64,000 bases of DNA from Symbiodinium natans (Eukaryota > Sar > Dinophyceae > Suessiales > Symbiodiniaceae): contig CAJNDS010000480.1 in NCBI GenBank assembly GCA_905221605.1, positions 62,001-126,000 of the forward strand. Reading direction: 5' to 3'. A program made the position numbers and the translations under genes. Below the pieces are notes generated by a model. The model saw only the letters and a list, made by a program, of their open reading frames with translations. It did no database searches and was not told where the DNA came from. Shown here piece by piece: positions 11,500 through 23,699 of this stretch (within the stretch, counting starts at the first letter, position 1; every line of letters starts with the position of its first letter).

Positions 11500-12114
11500 A
11501 CCCGACTGATGATCATGCAGCCAAGCAAGATAAGCAAGTGGGTCAGGGGTGAAGTAGGCACATGCGCAGTCTCCCAAGCTCTCACCAATACGGCTAGAGG
11601 CCCGAGGGCAGACCCGGTCATCCTGCTATCCTCTGCTATCCAGATGCATGAAAAGCGTGTGACCACACATGCAAGTGGCAGTGCGACGCAGAGCATGGCC
11701 AACACAGCAAAAGCGGAGACGGAGAAGGAGATCGCACCTTTGCAGAGGGGGGTTAGGAGCTTCGTCGCGCTTGCCGCACTTTTGGCCCATATCCGAACTC
11801 ACACTCACAGGATCTGAGAAGGCCCCTGAAGTCAGTAGTTTCCTGAAAAATTTGGATCCTGAACAGCACCTGCAACTACGATGAAGCCGCCCTCGGGATT
11901 GCTGCCCAGGTAGAGCCTGAGTTCACAGGGCTTCCAAGTGGCCTCCCTAAGGTTTCGGACTTCATGAGGTCCTCAAGATTCTGGGATTCGCCAAGTGTGT
12001 AAAGCGAAACAAGCTCTGGGCAGCACTTGACGCCGACTGGCGCAGAGAAAAACACAGTGCTGGATGCTTTCATTACTGGGTCACATCCTGCATGACAGTG
12101 TGCATGCTGTGCTT

Positions 12115-12152
<38 letters not shown>

Positions 12153-15100
12153 AGATCCCATCCCTTCTGAGAGACGCACGACTCGTAGCTGCCAGCAGCG
12201 GTTTGATGGCTCTTCCAGTCCTGAGTGGCAGTCGAAATCGACCAGAAACATGCAAAAGGCTGACTCGCTGGCGAACCAAACCTCCGGCCAAAGCTGACAC
12301 TCTGCAGAGTTCACACAGAGTTCCAAGACGGCTCCGACGAAAAAGTGTTGCGGGAAGTAGGCAGCTTGCATGCTTGGACTAAGGGTTTCGAAGGGTTGCA
12401 AATTCGTGGCTCAAAAACCCAAGCCCCTCGCCAAGGAAATTGTGGAAAGAGCAGCGCTGAGGTAAGGAGAAAAAATCCAATGTCCAAAGCAAAAGAAAAG
12501 TTATAAGCAGCAGAAGCTTCACCTTCTTTCCCTGCTGATTGCAGAAGCGAGACGATTTGACATCAGCCCGCAGACACTCTTTGTGTTAGTGCTGCTGCTC
12601 TAGCAGTACGCCAAGGGTCATCCGTGACCCCATTGTGGGCCCAGTACGCAGCGCCAATTGTCCAGCTGATGCCCATACCCAGCAGCACGTTGACCGTGTT
12701 GCCTCAGGTCACACGTGTTTACGCATCGAAAGCGCACTGTGCCTCACGCGTTACCATATGCACCGGGCCAGCGCACACAGAGCCTAAAGTTTCATTGAAG
12801 TTTAGGGGATGGAGGGGATGGAGACTCCGCCAAAAGACTTCCGGTGATGTTGCCGATGGAGTTGTCGGCAGTGTCATCTGACTTCGCAGCTGTTCTAGAG
12901 GCCATGGTGTCCTGGGATCCCCCCCCCCCGGGTTCTTCTGTTGATGGAACTTCTGTTGATGGAAACTCCAATCTGAGCTCTTCCACAGCTTCTTCTGACC
13001 GACTAGGAATGTCGGACCGCAGCCTGCGGACGCATGCGGACGCCTGCGGATGCCTGCGGCCTAGACTCCGGCAAGCTCGTCCCGAGGGCTACCAGAGTAA
13101 TCGCCGTCAGGTCATCTGCCATGCCTGCCATGTGCTGGATATAAGGGGTGGAAGGGGGAAGGCGGAAGGCGGGAGCAGAAAGGGAGGGAGGGGTGAGGGG
13201 GCCCGGCCTACGGAGCAACCCAAAAGGCTCGCGGCATCGTTGATGACCTTCAAGAGGAGCGGAGGAGCTGCCAAGTTCCGCATTTTCTAGGAGCTCTGAC
13301 ACTAAGGCTCTGGCCACCGTGACCAGGCCAATCCCGAGCAGGGAGCAGAAGAAGGCCGGGTATGCACCCAGCAGTGATGGAGGGGGCACCTCGGTGCAAC
13401 AGAAATCTTGAAACGAGAGTATCCGAGGCCAACACGCATTCACATGTATGACAAGTGGAAAGCTTGCAGCAGGCTGGCGATCATGAAAGCAATCTTCCAG
13501 GTCAACGCCAAGCAGTGCATGAGCCAGTCGAACGCGGTCGCCTGTGCCTGCCTTGGCATACCACTTGCTGACCATCGCAGCTCATGGGCAGAACAGCACT
13601 TTTCTTCCCGCCAATTGGATCCTGCCAGGATACTCCTCGGGGCTTCCGTTGCAGAAGAAGGCTTCCACTGCCTGCACGCTCGAAAGTTTGCTTGTGGCTT
13701 CTCAAAAGTCACAACGGCTGCCTTGTCCATCCAGTGCGAGCAGCTGAACGGCTCGTCCTCCTCTTCAGAGCCTGCAAAGGCTCAGCGTACTAAGCTAGTC
13801 TTCCAAGACCAGGGCCTTAACCCTCGATCATGGTTAGCCGTGACGTCCAGATGCGGACCTTGCTGCACATCTGATCTGGCATCAGATCTGGCTTCGGATC
13901 TGGCTTCGGACTTGACCTCCGACTTTGCTTCAGATCGGATATCTGATAATGCCCTTGATGTGTCCGGCTCATTCTCACCTGAGATCAACCAAAGATGCGA
14001 GGAAAAGAGTTAGGATTCTGATCCTGCATTGGCATACGCGCAAGAGGTTCTTCGCGTCACGACGTCTTATGCTCACGTGCCGACATTTGAGAGACAGTGA
14101 GCGCCTCATATCCTTGCCTTACAAGCGATTGACCGGTTTCATCATAATTATACATCGTGAAACGAAGAGGGAAAGAGAGAAGCAGAGAGACGCGAATTGT
14201 ATTGAAAACACAGGGACCTATTTTTTGGAATTCGCTTAACAGTAGACCAAATTCTTAATGGTCATGTACACGAAATTGTTGAGACATTCATTTTTCAACA
14301 AACGATCCCAAGTACTTAAGCATACAAAAACTCCAAGTAACTTCTGAAACATACAAAAATGATCGTCGCATTTTGCCCTTTGGGTTCTGTGTCAGATATC
14401 GAGGTTGCTAGTGGCCTCGCATCCTGAGTAGACTCGACGTCGAGGAGCCTGTCCTGCGCAAAACTAAGCATCCCGCTGGGAACGGCCGCCAAGTGCTGCA
14501 TTCTTCGAGAGTCTGGACCTGCTGAGGAGCATTCTTCACAACCGACACTGCTTAGTCACCCGGATGTTCAATACTTGCGTATTCGAGCAAGACACATAAG
14601 ACAGAGCGGCCCTCATGCCCCCATCAATCAATCCGGTCTTGCACAAGTTCGCCTCGGCAGGAGAATCCCGGCCGAGAGGCGTCTAAAACAAGCAGACCAG
14701 GATGGTCTCCTTCGCAACAAACCGCAATTTCTGACCCTTTCCTGGATCTCTGGAACCCCCTTGGGACCTAGACGTGGCGCCACTTCGGGGAGATCCGAGC
14801 ACACTGTGGTGGACCTCCGAAACCGGAATCTGCATCCACGCAGATCTTTGGGACTGCATGGGGCCCCCTCTTGCACCATGTGAGAATCCTGCTAGTTGCG
14901 ACTGGGGACCAGAAACTTCCGAGTGCCGAAACCCCTTCTGGGACCCCGCGGTCGCTTTCCATATCTGCAACCCTCGACCGTTGACATGCGCGTCCCGTGG
15001 CTTGGGCCGGCCGGCTGCCGAGGCGACGCACACAAGCGTTTTACAATAGTCATACACTTGAGGGACCTCCGTCGTTGGTCGGAGAGAGGACAAGTGCCGT

Positions 15101-18100
15101 GTGACCAACTCCTGGTTTGCAGCGGCTTGTGTGGAAAAGGGAGGATGGGGAGGATGGGGAGGACTGAAACGACTCTCCCAAGCATTCCCTAGCTGCTGCA
15201 TGTTAGAGAAAGCTGCGAGGCTGCTAGAGCTGCCAGAGTCTTTGAGGAGTCAATTGCTCGAGCCAAGGAGCCGCTTGACTCCTTAGCCAGAGATGCGATT
15301 CAGAGCTTTCGTGAACTTTGCAAGTTCCGTTCTGTCTGCACCCTTGTCCAGCTAAGCAGCCTCTGTGGTCGAAAGGACCCAAACCAAGCCTAAGGTTAGC
15401 CCATGGCAGGCCATACGTGTTTTTTCCGCTTGACAGAGCCTCTGTGCAGAGCAAGCAAGTCTAAGCCCCTGGCAGCGGACACTTTGTCCAAGGATCGGTG
15501 GGTTCTTCTTCCCCTCGGCTCCGTCGCCCTTGATCCTTACCACAGGGGTCAACATACACCTTCGACCTGTTCAGAAACTTGCTCAGAAAAATGCGCAAAT
15601 GCCCGCCCCCACCCCCACCTCCTGGAAGGCACCCCCAGTCTTGCAAAAATCACGGCGAACACAGGGCGCTGGGACCATTGCCCAACCATCACACATTGGG
15701 CATACAAAGGAATCAAAACAACTAGCCACCCGGCATGCACAGATAAATGATTTTGCAAGGGTACCCTACAGCAAACGCTCCCAAGAAGTTCATGCTGGTC
15801 CTTCGTGCGGCCAAGTGTCTCTGTGAGCTCCACATAGAATTCCTCAGGAGGGCCTCTTGCCATCATGAGAGGTATCCTGAGTCATGTCGAAAGAAAGTTC
15901 AGCACCCGCACCCGAAACGGCTCAGCAAGGCCACAAACATCTGTTGCAGAGCCCGAGAGATTGCATGAGCCCAAGCATCCTTAGTTCCTGTTTCTCTTCC
16001 TCGGCCACGAAATGCAGCACACCAGATCTCTGGTGATACCTCGGCCAGCGTTCAGGAATACAACTAACTTATTACCTGCATGCAGCCGCATGAAGGGAAG
16101 AGCGAACGCTGCAAAGGCTGCGCTCAACTCAAGCCAAATGCATCTTCGCTGCCGCTTCCCTGCTTTCGCCATCCCATTCCGGGTTCGATACTTTACACGG
16201 ACCTTACCAGGTATGCAAGCATGCTGATTGAGAGGGATTGAATCGGGGAGAAGCAATGTCTGCCCAAGCGTGTGAGAGCCACGTGCGCTTAGGTCGGTGC
16301 AGGTGCCGCGTGCGGGCCATTCAGCGCTGCAATCTGCAGGCTGGCAAAGCCATCACCCTCGTTGCAGACAACCTGCACCGCGGTCCATGACTGTGTCTTA
16401 TGACGCCCTGATACAGGACGAGGGCAACCCACTGTGTGCATTGTGACTGACGTGTGTTTCTTTTGCTTTGCCCTCACCGACAATCCTCTCCAATGTTTAC
16501 ATCCAGCCTCTGACTCCAGGAAGCCATACGTAAAAATGCTCGGCTGCTTCTTTCCACCAGTGGAGAGCCTAAGAATTTGGCCTGCAACGGTCAGCTTTTC
16601 TGCTTTCCACTGCAAGGAAGACGGAAGCAGAATGTCAGAAGCAACAGGAACGCAAGGAGTCCATACCTCGCCTTTGGCCTCGTTCTTGGAGTTCCGCATT
16701 TCGCAGGACGGTTTGTTCCCCTGAGTCTTCATCATAGCTCGAACTCCTGCATCACCCGCCCGTGCCGGTACGCTGCTGAATGCTGCGCAGAACTGCTGAG
16801 TGGCTGAGTATCTGCTTTTCAGGTTGGGGTACAGTAGCGAGTTTTTGGGTGGCAATCTGCATGGGCATGAGCTGTCCTTCGAGCGACACGGGCTGATCAA
16901 AACGTGCTTCTAGCCTCATGCGACACTCCGTCCGCTTTGCTCCGCTCTACGCTGACTGGGCATCAAGCAGTTCACCGTCAAATGAAAAGCGTACTGTGAT
17001 CACTGTTGACACAACTGTGATCTCTTCCCATATGCAGCGCCCGCAGTTTCGCGCCAAAAGGTTGCGAGACGGGCAGTCTCTGGCAACAACAGCGGGGGTC
17101 GGCTCTCAAGTGACTCAGGAACCATTTGAAGGCACGATTGAACACAGCCCAGAAGCTGTCTGTGCACCTCCGCCACATCAGGATCTACGGAACTTGTGGA
17201 GAAGTACTTGTCCAGCATGAAGGCAATGCCCAGAAACACGAAGAAGAGCAGCAAGGTGATCACTCCTGGTGCGGGGCTCATGTTCACCAACTCAGGCACT
17301 TTGTGTAGGAACTCTCCACATCAAGATGTGCCCGGTTCAAGCCTCTGAAATCGCAAGGTCAACACCCTCCTCTCCTTCCGCAAGATCTACACGGTCAGGC
17401 GTGATGCCAGCCAGCACGACCAGCATCCACCTGAGCTTCTGACAGCTCGGGAACACACCGCTACACCCTTGAAGCCACGACTGCCGAACATCACGTGCTA
17501 ATTCTTTCCGGGGCACACGTAAGCCAGCACTGATGCAGCGCAAGTGAAACAGAAGACTGGATACTTCTCGATTCTTCGCACCTCCCCGGGCGCGAGGGCC
17601 GAGATGCACACGGATGATATACCTGGTTTCAGAAGGTCTTGAGATGCAGCTGCTAGAGTCTGTTTTTGAGAGGTGCCGGGATGCGGGATGATAGCTCTAG
17701 AGTACGACACTCCGAACCGGCACAAAATCAACGGAAGCTGCTTGTGTAAAAACTCCCACTTCGCGGGAGCAGCTCCAACACCCTTCATCATGGAGGAGGG
17801 GCACTGCAAGTATGGGATCTCTGATATCCCTGCAGCTGCCCTTGATCAGCTCGATTGCGCCCACTCTAACTAGCCAAAAGTCGCCAAGGTGCAGAACAAG
17901 TTGAAGGATGCGCTTCCAACAACCGTCTGTGGGCCAAGGCTGCCCGAGAAGAACCGATTGCTGCAAAGCCTTGGCGGAGTGGAGACGGAATGTTGAAAAT
18001 ACAGCAATCGACACCCCGACCATCCACAAGTCACCGCAATAAACAACAGGGGATGCCAGGGCGCTCCACAGTAGAAAGAAGAATTTCTGGAGCTGAGGAG

Positions 18101-18900
18101 CCTGCCAAATAAAAATACAGTGACCCTGTTGACTGGAACCGAGCACTTCCAATGAATCAACCGCAGGGCCACAGACATCCAGCACAAAGCGCAGCGCACA
18201 TACTGTCACAGAATGGAGTCGAGTCTGTATCTCCAGAACTTTGCAAACATCCATGATGCGGCTTGCAGCAGCTTGCAGGTTTGATGCCCCCGGCGGGCCT
18301 AGTGCCTTGGAGTCACTAGCACGGAAAGGCTTTGCGGGTGCCATGTATCTTTATTTGCAATCGGATGGCTTCGGAGCACTGATGCAGTATCTAGGACAAG
18401 GTGCCATCAGACTCAGGTTCGCAAGGGTCTCATTCCAGACTGTGACGCGCACTTCAACCTCGCGTGGTGGACAGTGGAGACTGCTTTGGGCAGCAGGGCA
18501 ACGTGCTGGGACTGTGCCTTGCCTTCTGCCCAGCGGGATTGGTTATCCATTTGGAGCACTTGCTGCTGGTGATCTTCTCGATCGCCGCCATAAATTCGTC
18601 GCATATGATACCGACCTGGGATTCTGGTGATTCTGGTTCCTGTCAATCCCCCGTGCTCGATTGCCACATTCCAGGCTGAGATCCCGGGCCCCCTGAAAGG
18701 ACCACAGGAGGACGAAAAGATAGAAAAGACTTCTGATCCTTGGTAGCAAGACGTATCTGCCGTAGGCTTAGATTGTTGCACACCGCACGTGGCACAAACG
18801 TGCACAAACCATACGAGTCCGAGGTACAGAGGAGGCCACGACTTCTCGTAGTCACCGCCCACGGGCATCACCAGCGTGCCATCACCGCACAGCTCGCAGC
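11500..18900 (-). CDS. Na+/Ca2+ exchanger (NCX family) with Calx-beta-like cytosolic loop, about 20+ exons
   Basis: Alpha-1 half: exon ending 18828 (CGDGTLVMPVGGDYEKSWPP); 18738-18690 (IRSLFYLFVLLWSFQG); 18615-18523 (VGIICDEFMAAIEKITS); 18458-18405 (VTVWNETLANLSLM); an apparent 7-nt exon, 18305-18299; 18101-18065 (SSAPEILLSTV); about 17960-17885 (GSLGPQTVVGSASFNLFC). A helix at about 17272-17213 (VITLLLFFVFLGIAFMLDK) precedes the loop. Loop: about 15860-15775 has the Calx-beta signature EEFYVELTE; 13985-13860 is an acidic/basic repeat; about 13725-13690 reads VVTFEKP. Alpha-2 half: 13541-13479, 13389-13315, 13247-13208, 13124-13069 (DDLTAITLVALGTSLP), 12911-12839 (TADNSIGNITG), 12702-12610 (NTVNVLLGMGISWTIGAAYW), then a helix from 11737 (ISFSVSAFAVLAMLCVALPL). 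Both ion-binding alpha repeats are present. It should exchange Na+ for Ca2+ across a membrane. Donors are GT, GC and one GA, all phase-consistent. The ends and some loop exons are unresolved. Confidence 0.85.
11876..12073 (-). CDS. Possible extra exon inside the exchanger gene
   Basis: Open block reading VFFSAPVGVKCCPELVSLYT, then LGESQNLEDLMKSETLG. It has protein-like composition and lies between the alpha-2 exon at 12.6 kb and the last membrane helix at 11.7 kb. It could be an exchanger linker exon or an unrelated frame. No family assigned. Confidence 0.3.
   Translation of the reverse strand: MKASSTVFFSAPVGVKCCPELVSLYTLGESQNLEDLMKSETLGRPLGSPVNSGSTWAAIPRAASS
12119..12150. repeat. (GA)n microsatellite
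   Basis: About 16 uninterrupted GA dinucleotides within an exchanger intron. Confidence 0.98.
13871..13936. repeat. 12-bp coding-type tandem repeat in the exchanger loop
   Basis: Diverged 12-bp units (tcagatctggct, tcggatctggct and similar). On the minus strand they encode alternating acidic/basic repeats (SEAKSEVKSEARSEARSDAR) in frame with an AG|G acceptor near 13985, so they probably belong to the cytosolic loop of the exchanger. Confidence 0.7.
15199..15325 (+). CDS. Candidate plus-strand coding block inside the exchanger gene
   Basis: About 42 codons with strong protein character: CEAARAARVFEESIARAKEP, then LDSLARDAIQSFRELCK. It is on the strand opposite the surrounding Na+/Ca2+ exchanger gene. 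No start, stop or domain is evident, and the antisense frames are weaker. It may be a nested-gene exon, a pseudogene fragment or chance. Confidence 0.25.
16289..16900 (-). CDS. Possible exchanger-loop exons
   Basis: A 203-codon open frame on the same strand as the exchanger. Within it a charged block (SCEMRNSKNEAKGE) ends at a GT-type donor (GAG|GTATGG), and another starts after TTGCAG (WKAEKLTVAG). These could be cytosolic-loop exons between the fifth helix (17.2 kb) and the Calx-beta exon (15.8 kb). Not recognised on their own. Confidence 0.3.
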   Translation of the reverse strand: MISPCRSKDSSCPCRLPPKNSLLYPNLKSRYSATQQFCAAFSSVPARAGDAGVRAMMKTQGNKPSCEMRNSKNEAKGEVWTPCVPVASDILLPSSLQWKAEKLTVAGQILRLSTGGKKQPSIFTYGFLESEAGCKHWRGLSVRAKQKKHTSVTMHTVGCPRPVSGRHKTQSWTAVQVVCNEGDGFASLQIAALNGPHAAPAPT

Positions 18901-19069
18901 TCCTGCAACGGCTCAGGCTGCAGCGGCGGAGAGCTTCATGAAACTTCTTTCACCGGTGTGGCTTCGCGGCCTGCATTCAACCTTCAGATCCAGGAACCCA
19001 GACGAGACTCTCCGCCCTTCACATCACCCAGCACTACCATTTTCCACCCAAGGCGCTACGCCCCTGAAT

Positions 19070-19145
19070 CCCGGCAATCCCCTCAATCCCCTGAATCCCC
19101 TGAATCCCCTCAATCCCCTGAATCCCCTGAACCCCCTGAATCCTC
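19070..19145. repeat. 9-bp tandem repeat (CCCTGAATC type)
   Basis: About eight imperfect copies of cctgaatcc/cctcaatcc. It lies about 130 bp upstream of the first recognised exchanger exon. Confidence 0.9.
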
Positions 19146-19239
19146 CAGACTCCCCCTCAGACTGCACCTCCGGGCAATGGTGGAAACGCCGGCGCAGCTT
19201 TCCTCGCCATATCTTCTCCGCTCATCCAGGATGAAAACG

Positions 19240-20170
19240 AAATAGGCGACTTCCTGGAAAGTGTGGTGGGCACGCGGAGATTGCTGAGGAAGCTCAGCCA
19301 TGGAAAGGACCCCCTACGGCAGCTGAGGGTTTAGGGAGCCAGGCTGTACGGGGCTCTGGCTAGCGGGACGTTCATGTACGTGCGGCAATGCTTGACTTAC
19401 CCAAGCGGAGGCAGGTACTCAACTTCAGCTTCAACAATGCAAGGAGTAGCCTTCCTGAGCGTTGGGGTCTTAATGCACAACAACCCACATGTTTCGACAG
19501 GGCAGAGCACGAAGCCGTTTAGGCTGATGTATGAACTGCAACACTCTGCTTACCGGATGTCACTTCGGTCTGGGTTGAGTTTGCAAAGTCATGCAGGCGA
19601 ATAAACCTATTTCTGCATCCCGACACTTTCAGCCGTGAGGTGTGCTTCTGCTTCGAAAGCGCGCATCCCATTGGCGTTTCGGCTGGAGACAACTTCGGAT
19701 GTTGTGTACCCTGTCTTTACAATCAAGTATGCGCTGATCTGAGGCTCTGAGCTTCACACGTGCTGAAAACTCTCCGAGTGCAAAACACGACCCTGCAGCC
19801 AAGTCTCCACCGCAACTACTACCACAAAGGCCATCAAGGCCTTCAATGTCTCTATTCGGCCATCCACCGGCCTGGGCTGCGCATTCACACAACTCTTGAT
19901 CTCCAACCATTTGTTTTTCAGAACGTGGGTGGGCACTGTTCTTCCTTAGGGACACCCTAAATCCTGTCCGCACAACAGCTAGAAACCCCGAGACGGGAGA
20001 AAGTGAACGTGGCACGAGGCCTTGCTATCCACATGGGGGGGGGGGGGGGGGGTGAAATTGGCTGATCTTTGCCTTTGCTTGCAAGAGAATACTCGACAAG
20101 GCCCAACGTCTTGACTTCCGTTTTTGAGTTCGTTGACGTGCCTGTTGCCACGCTCACGCAGGCCTGCTAT
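19240..20170. other. Gene-poor stretch with a poly-G tract
   Basis: No convincing exon on either strand. A run of 17 G lies at about 20036-20052. This is presumably spacer between the coiled-coil gene and the exchanger gene. Confidence 0.4.
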
Positions 20171-20199
20171 TGGCTAGATCAGCCACGATCAAGTTCCAA

Positions 20200-21910
20200 T
20201 GCTTCGGGTTCTACTGACAATCCGCCAGCCAAGGCCCGAGCATCTCCTCGGGTTCTCGGACGGAGGTCTCGAGCTCCGTGACGCGCTTCTGGGCAGCATC
20301 CAGGGCTCCTGACGCACAACTCCACCAGAACCATCGACACTTGGCGGAACTTCATTCGAGCTCGGGAATCAAACGATTTCAGCACAGCTTTGGAGAGAGG
20401 AGTCCTTTGGTCTCGTCCAGAGCCGACAAAGCCTCAAGAGGCTTTCAAGCAAGAGCACACTGCAAGCATCAGCCAAACCCACCTCCTGCTCGCCCAACCC
20501 TGGTTGGCCAAGTGAACCAAGTGACAACTTGCAGCTTGTCCTGCAAGTCCTCGACTGTTGATTTCCTCTCGATTCCCTGCCTGAGCTCAAGGAACACGAC
20601 GGAGCACGACGGCCAAGACAAACTTGCCTCAACTGATCTGATGGGCGTGCTCCTTGCCAAGCCGCGGCTTGTCATTGCGGCCATTGTCAGGGGACCACAT
20701 GTTGACCTGGGATGCCGCATGACGTGCTAGGCCGCTAGGCCAGGCACGGACACTTGCTATCCACTGCAAGAGCAAGAACCAAAAGCGTTCAGAAGAAGCT
20801 GCATCAGGCTCTTTCTCGTCTCCTTCCGGCATCGACGATGAGCTACGTTGCAGCCACCTTCGGACAGAGAAGAGATCGGACAGACATGGCGCTTCGAAGC
20901 CTGCTGGACTGGTCGCTGTGTGGCGAAAGACCAAAAAAACACGCCTCAGAGCCTCAGAGCCTCAGAGCCTCAGTGCTGGCAAGGCTCGGCATCCGAAGGG
21001 GGCGCAGCCCCCTTGCCCTGTGGAAGCCTCAATGCTTTCATGTGCTTTCTGAAGGAAGCCCCCTCAAGTTCGACTGGGCGCGCCTCCTCTCGCAGGACGG
21101 GAACCCTTAAGGCAACATCTGCAGGAGAGACGGCGGGCAGCCTTCTGAACCAATAAGTAACTTCGGGCGGCCGGCTGTTCTTTGACGCTGCATGCCCCAA
21201 CCAGAGCGCGTCGAGAGCACGACTCAGGAAATGCTGCGCTCAACCCCAGCTATTAGACTGTGAGTGGACCAGCTTGATGAAACCCTCCCTCAAGACACTG
21301 AAGACTACAAAGTTTTAACAAGACATCACAAAGCAGATCTCAAGCCAGCAAGAAGGGCTCACCCCATCAGCCGTTGACCTGGGCAGCTCAGCCAAACGCA
21401 ATTCGAGCGCGCAACGCACTCCACCACAGCAGCGTCCACCACATCCACCACACGAGGTCCAGAGCAGTCCACAGCTTCCCGAAACTGAGCTTGCGACCGT
21501 GCGCTACGAGACTAGGAAATGCTAGGATGCTAGGTGCTGGCTGACATCCAGGGCCGATGCCTACCTCTAGCCTGTGATGTGTGAGGTGTGTGTGGGGGGG
21601 GGAGGGGGAGGGGGGAGGGGGGGGCTGTCGCACCCACACATACGTGCTCAAGGAGCTGGGAGAGCCGAGGTCCTCTAGTGGTTTTTTTGAATATTCTTCT
21701 CAATCTTTGAAGTATTTGAAGCTGAAGCCACAATGCCACAAGCACGGCAGGCATTCCTAAGGTCGAACCTGGTGAACGCAGCAGCCCCAGAAATTCAACA
21801 GTCTCCCGAAGACCAATCTCAGCCAACACAATGATGTCTCGGCAACTTTGGGCCGCCACGAGCTTTTTAAGCTTGAGAACTTTTGTGGCATACTCCCATG
21901 CGGAGGATGC
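20200..21910 (-). CDS. Hypothetical coiled-coil protein, multi-exon
   Basis: Minus-strand blocks suggest one gene. The longest, about 21908-21650, reads WEYATKVLKLKKLVAAQSCR, then DIIVLAEIGLRETVEFLGLL, and continues into a hydrophobic segment. About 21140-21000 reads ADVALRVPVLREEARPVELE. About 20860-20770 reads SMPEGDEKEPDAASSERFW. About 20625-20540 reads VVFLELRQGIERKSTVEDLQ. About 20310-20225, after GTCAG|G, reads LDAAQKRVTELETSVREPEE, a classic heptad pattern. Several overlap other open frames, so some assignments may be wrong. The heptads imply an oligomeric coiled coil; no family is recognised. Confidence 0.45.
21580..21632. repeat. Poly-G / GT-rich low-complexity tract
   Basis: Runs of G interrupted by A and T (gtgtggggggggagggggagggggg). 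Part of the widespread G-run low complexity of the window. Confidence 0.9.
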
Positions 21911-22139
21911 CAGACAAGCCTGGCTAAGCTTGGCTAAGCTTGGCTACATGTACAGCCCATCAGCCCCGTCCCCCGGGCGTTTCAAGCAGCCAATGCTGCC
22001 AGATGCTCTTTTTCAGTCACCTCTGGGGGGAGCGCATGGGGGCGCGGGACTGAGAGAGTTCTGCGATGTTCTGCGGCTTCAGAAGGCGCTCTGGCCGGCG
22101 CTCGGAATGCAGTTGCACTCAGTCCGAAATTGACCCAAG

Positions 22140-22620
22140 CCAAACCTCCCTTTGTGATGGATGATCTTGGCGATACCTAATGCCTAGCAATACTGTTTTC
22201 AGCTCGACACGTGTATCAACAGCATCCGTATTCCCAGCGCGTCACTGCTAAAATGTAAGCGAGTCCTCAGGAAGACAGGCTCCCAGCACGCAGTTCATGC
22301 CCGTCTGCTGATGTTCGGCCTCATGGGAAGAAGAGGAGACCACCGAGTGGGCGCTCGCGGTGAAACGCTTGCTTTCGTGGCAGAATAATCATGAATGACC
22401 TGAATAAAAGACTACGAATAAGATGAACAATACTCATCACAATTCTTCATAACGTGAATAATAAGCTGACCATAAGAGCCGTGATCATACGCAGTACCTT
22501 AGGCCGGTGCCGTGCAGCGCTGGCAGGAGGAAGCGCCTTGAAGAGTCAATGGCAGCGCCATTTTGAAAAAAAAATCCTGGACCCATCTGCACCACACGAC
22601 TACATTGTCTACTTAATTCT
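22140..22620. other. Gene-poor AT-richer stretch
   Basis: No coding block recognised on either strand. Confidence 0.4.
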
Positions 22621-22943
22621 GCTACGTGCCCCTTTGTTTGTTTTTGTTTCTCGGAGCCCATGAGGATCAAAGGCCATTCCGAAGCCGCCCACGAGAGGAG
22701 GCGGAGTCATATGGGGCTCAGGCAATCCTCCGGGGAGGGGCCCGGGCGGCCCCGTGTTCCGGCGAGCTCCTTGCCTGCGCTGGCACTTCTGGGTTGAGGG
22801 GTCAAACCGTCTTTACTGGTGGAATTGGCAGCTACGGTGAGTTACATAAACCATGGTTGGCAGCCCAGTAAAAATGCTGCAACATGAAAGGTGCTTCCAA
22901 CGCACACTCACTGTGCCACTCTGCCCTTCATTCCTTCATGGCT

Positions 22944-23045
22944 CTGGTGCAGGTCGGGGCTTCGCCTGAAGCATCCGAGCACCAGCACTCGCCGGTCGAT
23001 CCCCAACACCTTGCGGAGCGGTTGAGAGCGCATCTTGTGGAGTAC
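22944..23045 (+). CDS. Candidate plus-strand exon with canonical GTGAGT donor
   Basis: It begins after CTGGTGCAG, encodes SPEASEHQHSPVDPQHLAER followed by LRAHLVEY, and ends at a consensus donor (TACG|GTGAGT). Another plus-strand charged block upstream (22645-22790) could belong to the same gene. The family is not recognised, and the strand is opposite to most neighbours. Confidence 0.35.
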
Positions 23046-23150
23046 GGTGAGTACGGTCTCAGGCATTCATTGGCTATTTGCAGATGTGATCGGGGGTGAA
23101 GGGCTTTGCAAACGCCTGACTGGGCGGGCAGCTCACTCTAGCTTTCTGGC

Positions 23151-23183
23151 ACCCCCCCCCCCCCCCCCCAAAAAAAAAAAAAG
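23151..23183. repeat. Poly-C/poly-A junction
   Basis: About 19 C followed by about 13 A. Confidence 0.95.
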
Positions 23184-23699
23184 CTGCATGCCTATGCGGT
23201 TCGCGATGAGTGCCAAACACCACAAAGCATCCCCAAACTCCAAAACCGGTTCTCAAAGCCCGTTCTCAACAGGCTCTTTTTCAGCGTACGTCTCTCCAGC
23301 CTACGATCCTGCGACTCCGGAGCGAGTTCTTGGGCTCCGCGCTGGTGTGGCGCGTAGCCACCCTCGGGGCGGCACTGGACACGCAAGGCGCCCAGCAGGG
23401 GCTGAAGTTGTGCCTTGAAAAGCCCAGAGAAGCACAGCAGAGATCAGCAGAGCCTCAAAGAAAGCAATATATAGATCCACTCCTGGGAAAAAACAGAGAC
23501 AGACTGAGAGGAAACGATGCGTGGGATTGAGTGTTCTCAAGATTCCCAGGAAGAGTTCGCAACTGCCCGAGAATGAACACTCATCCGCGCAGCCCACCTT
23601 CAACTGTCTTAGGTGGCACTCTGTGTTGTTGCCACCCTCCTGGAAAGCGCAAACTCATCCCAAATGAACCACCCTCTGATCTGGACTTCAGCAAGGAAT

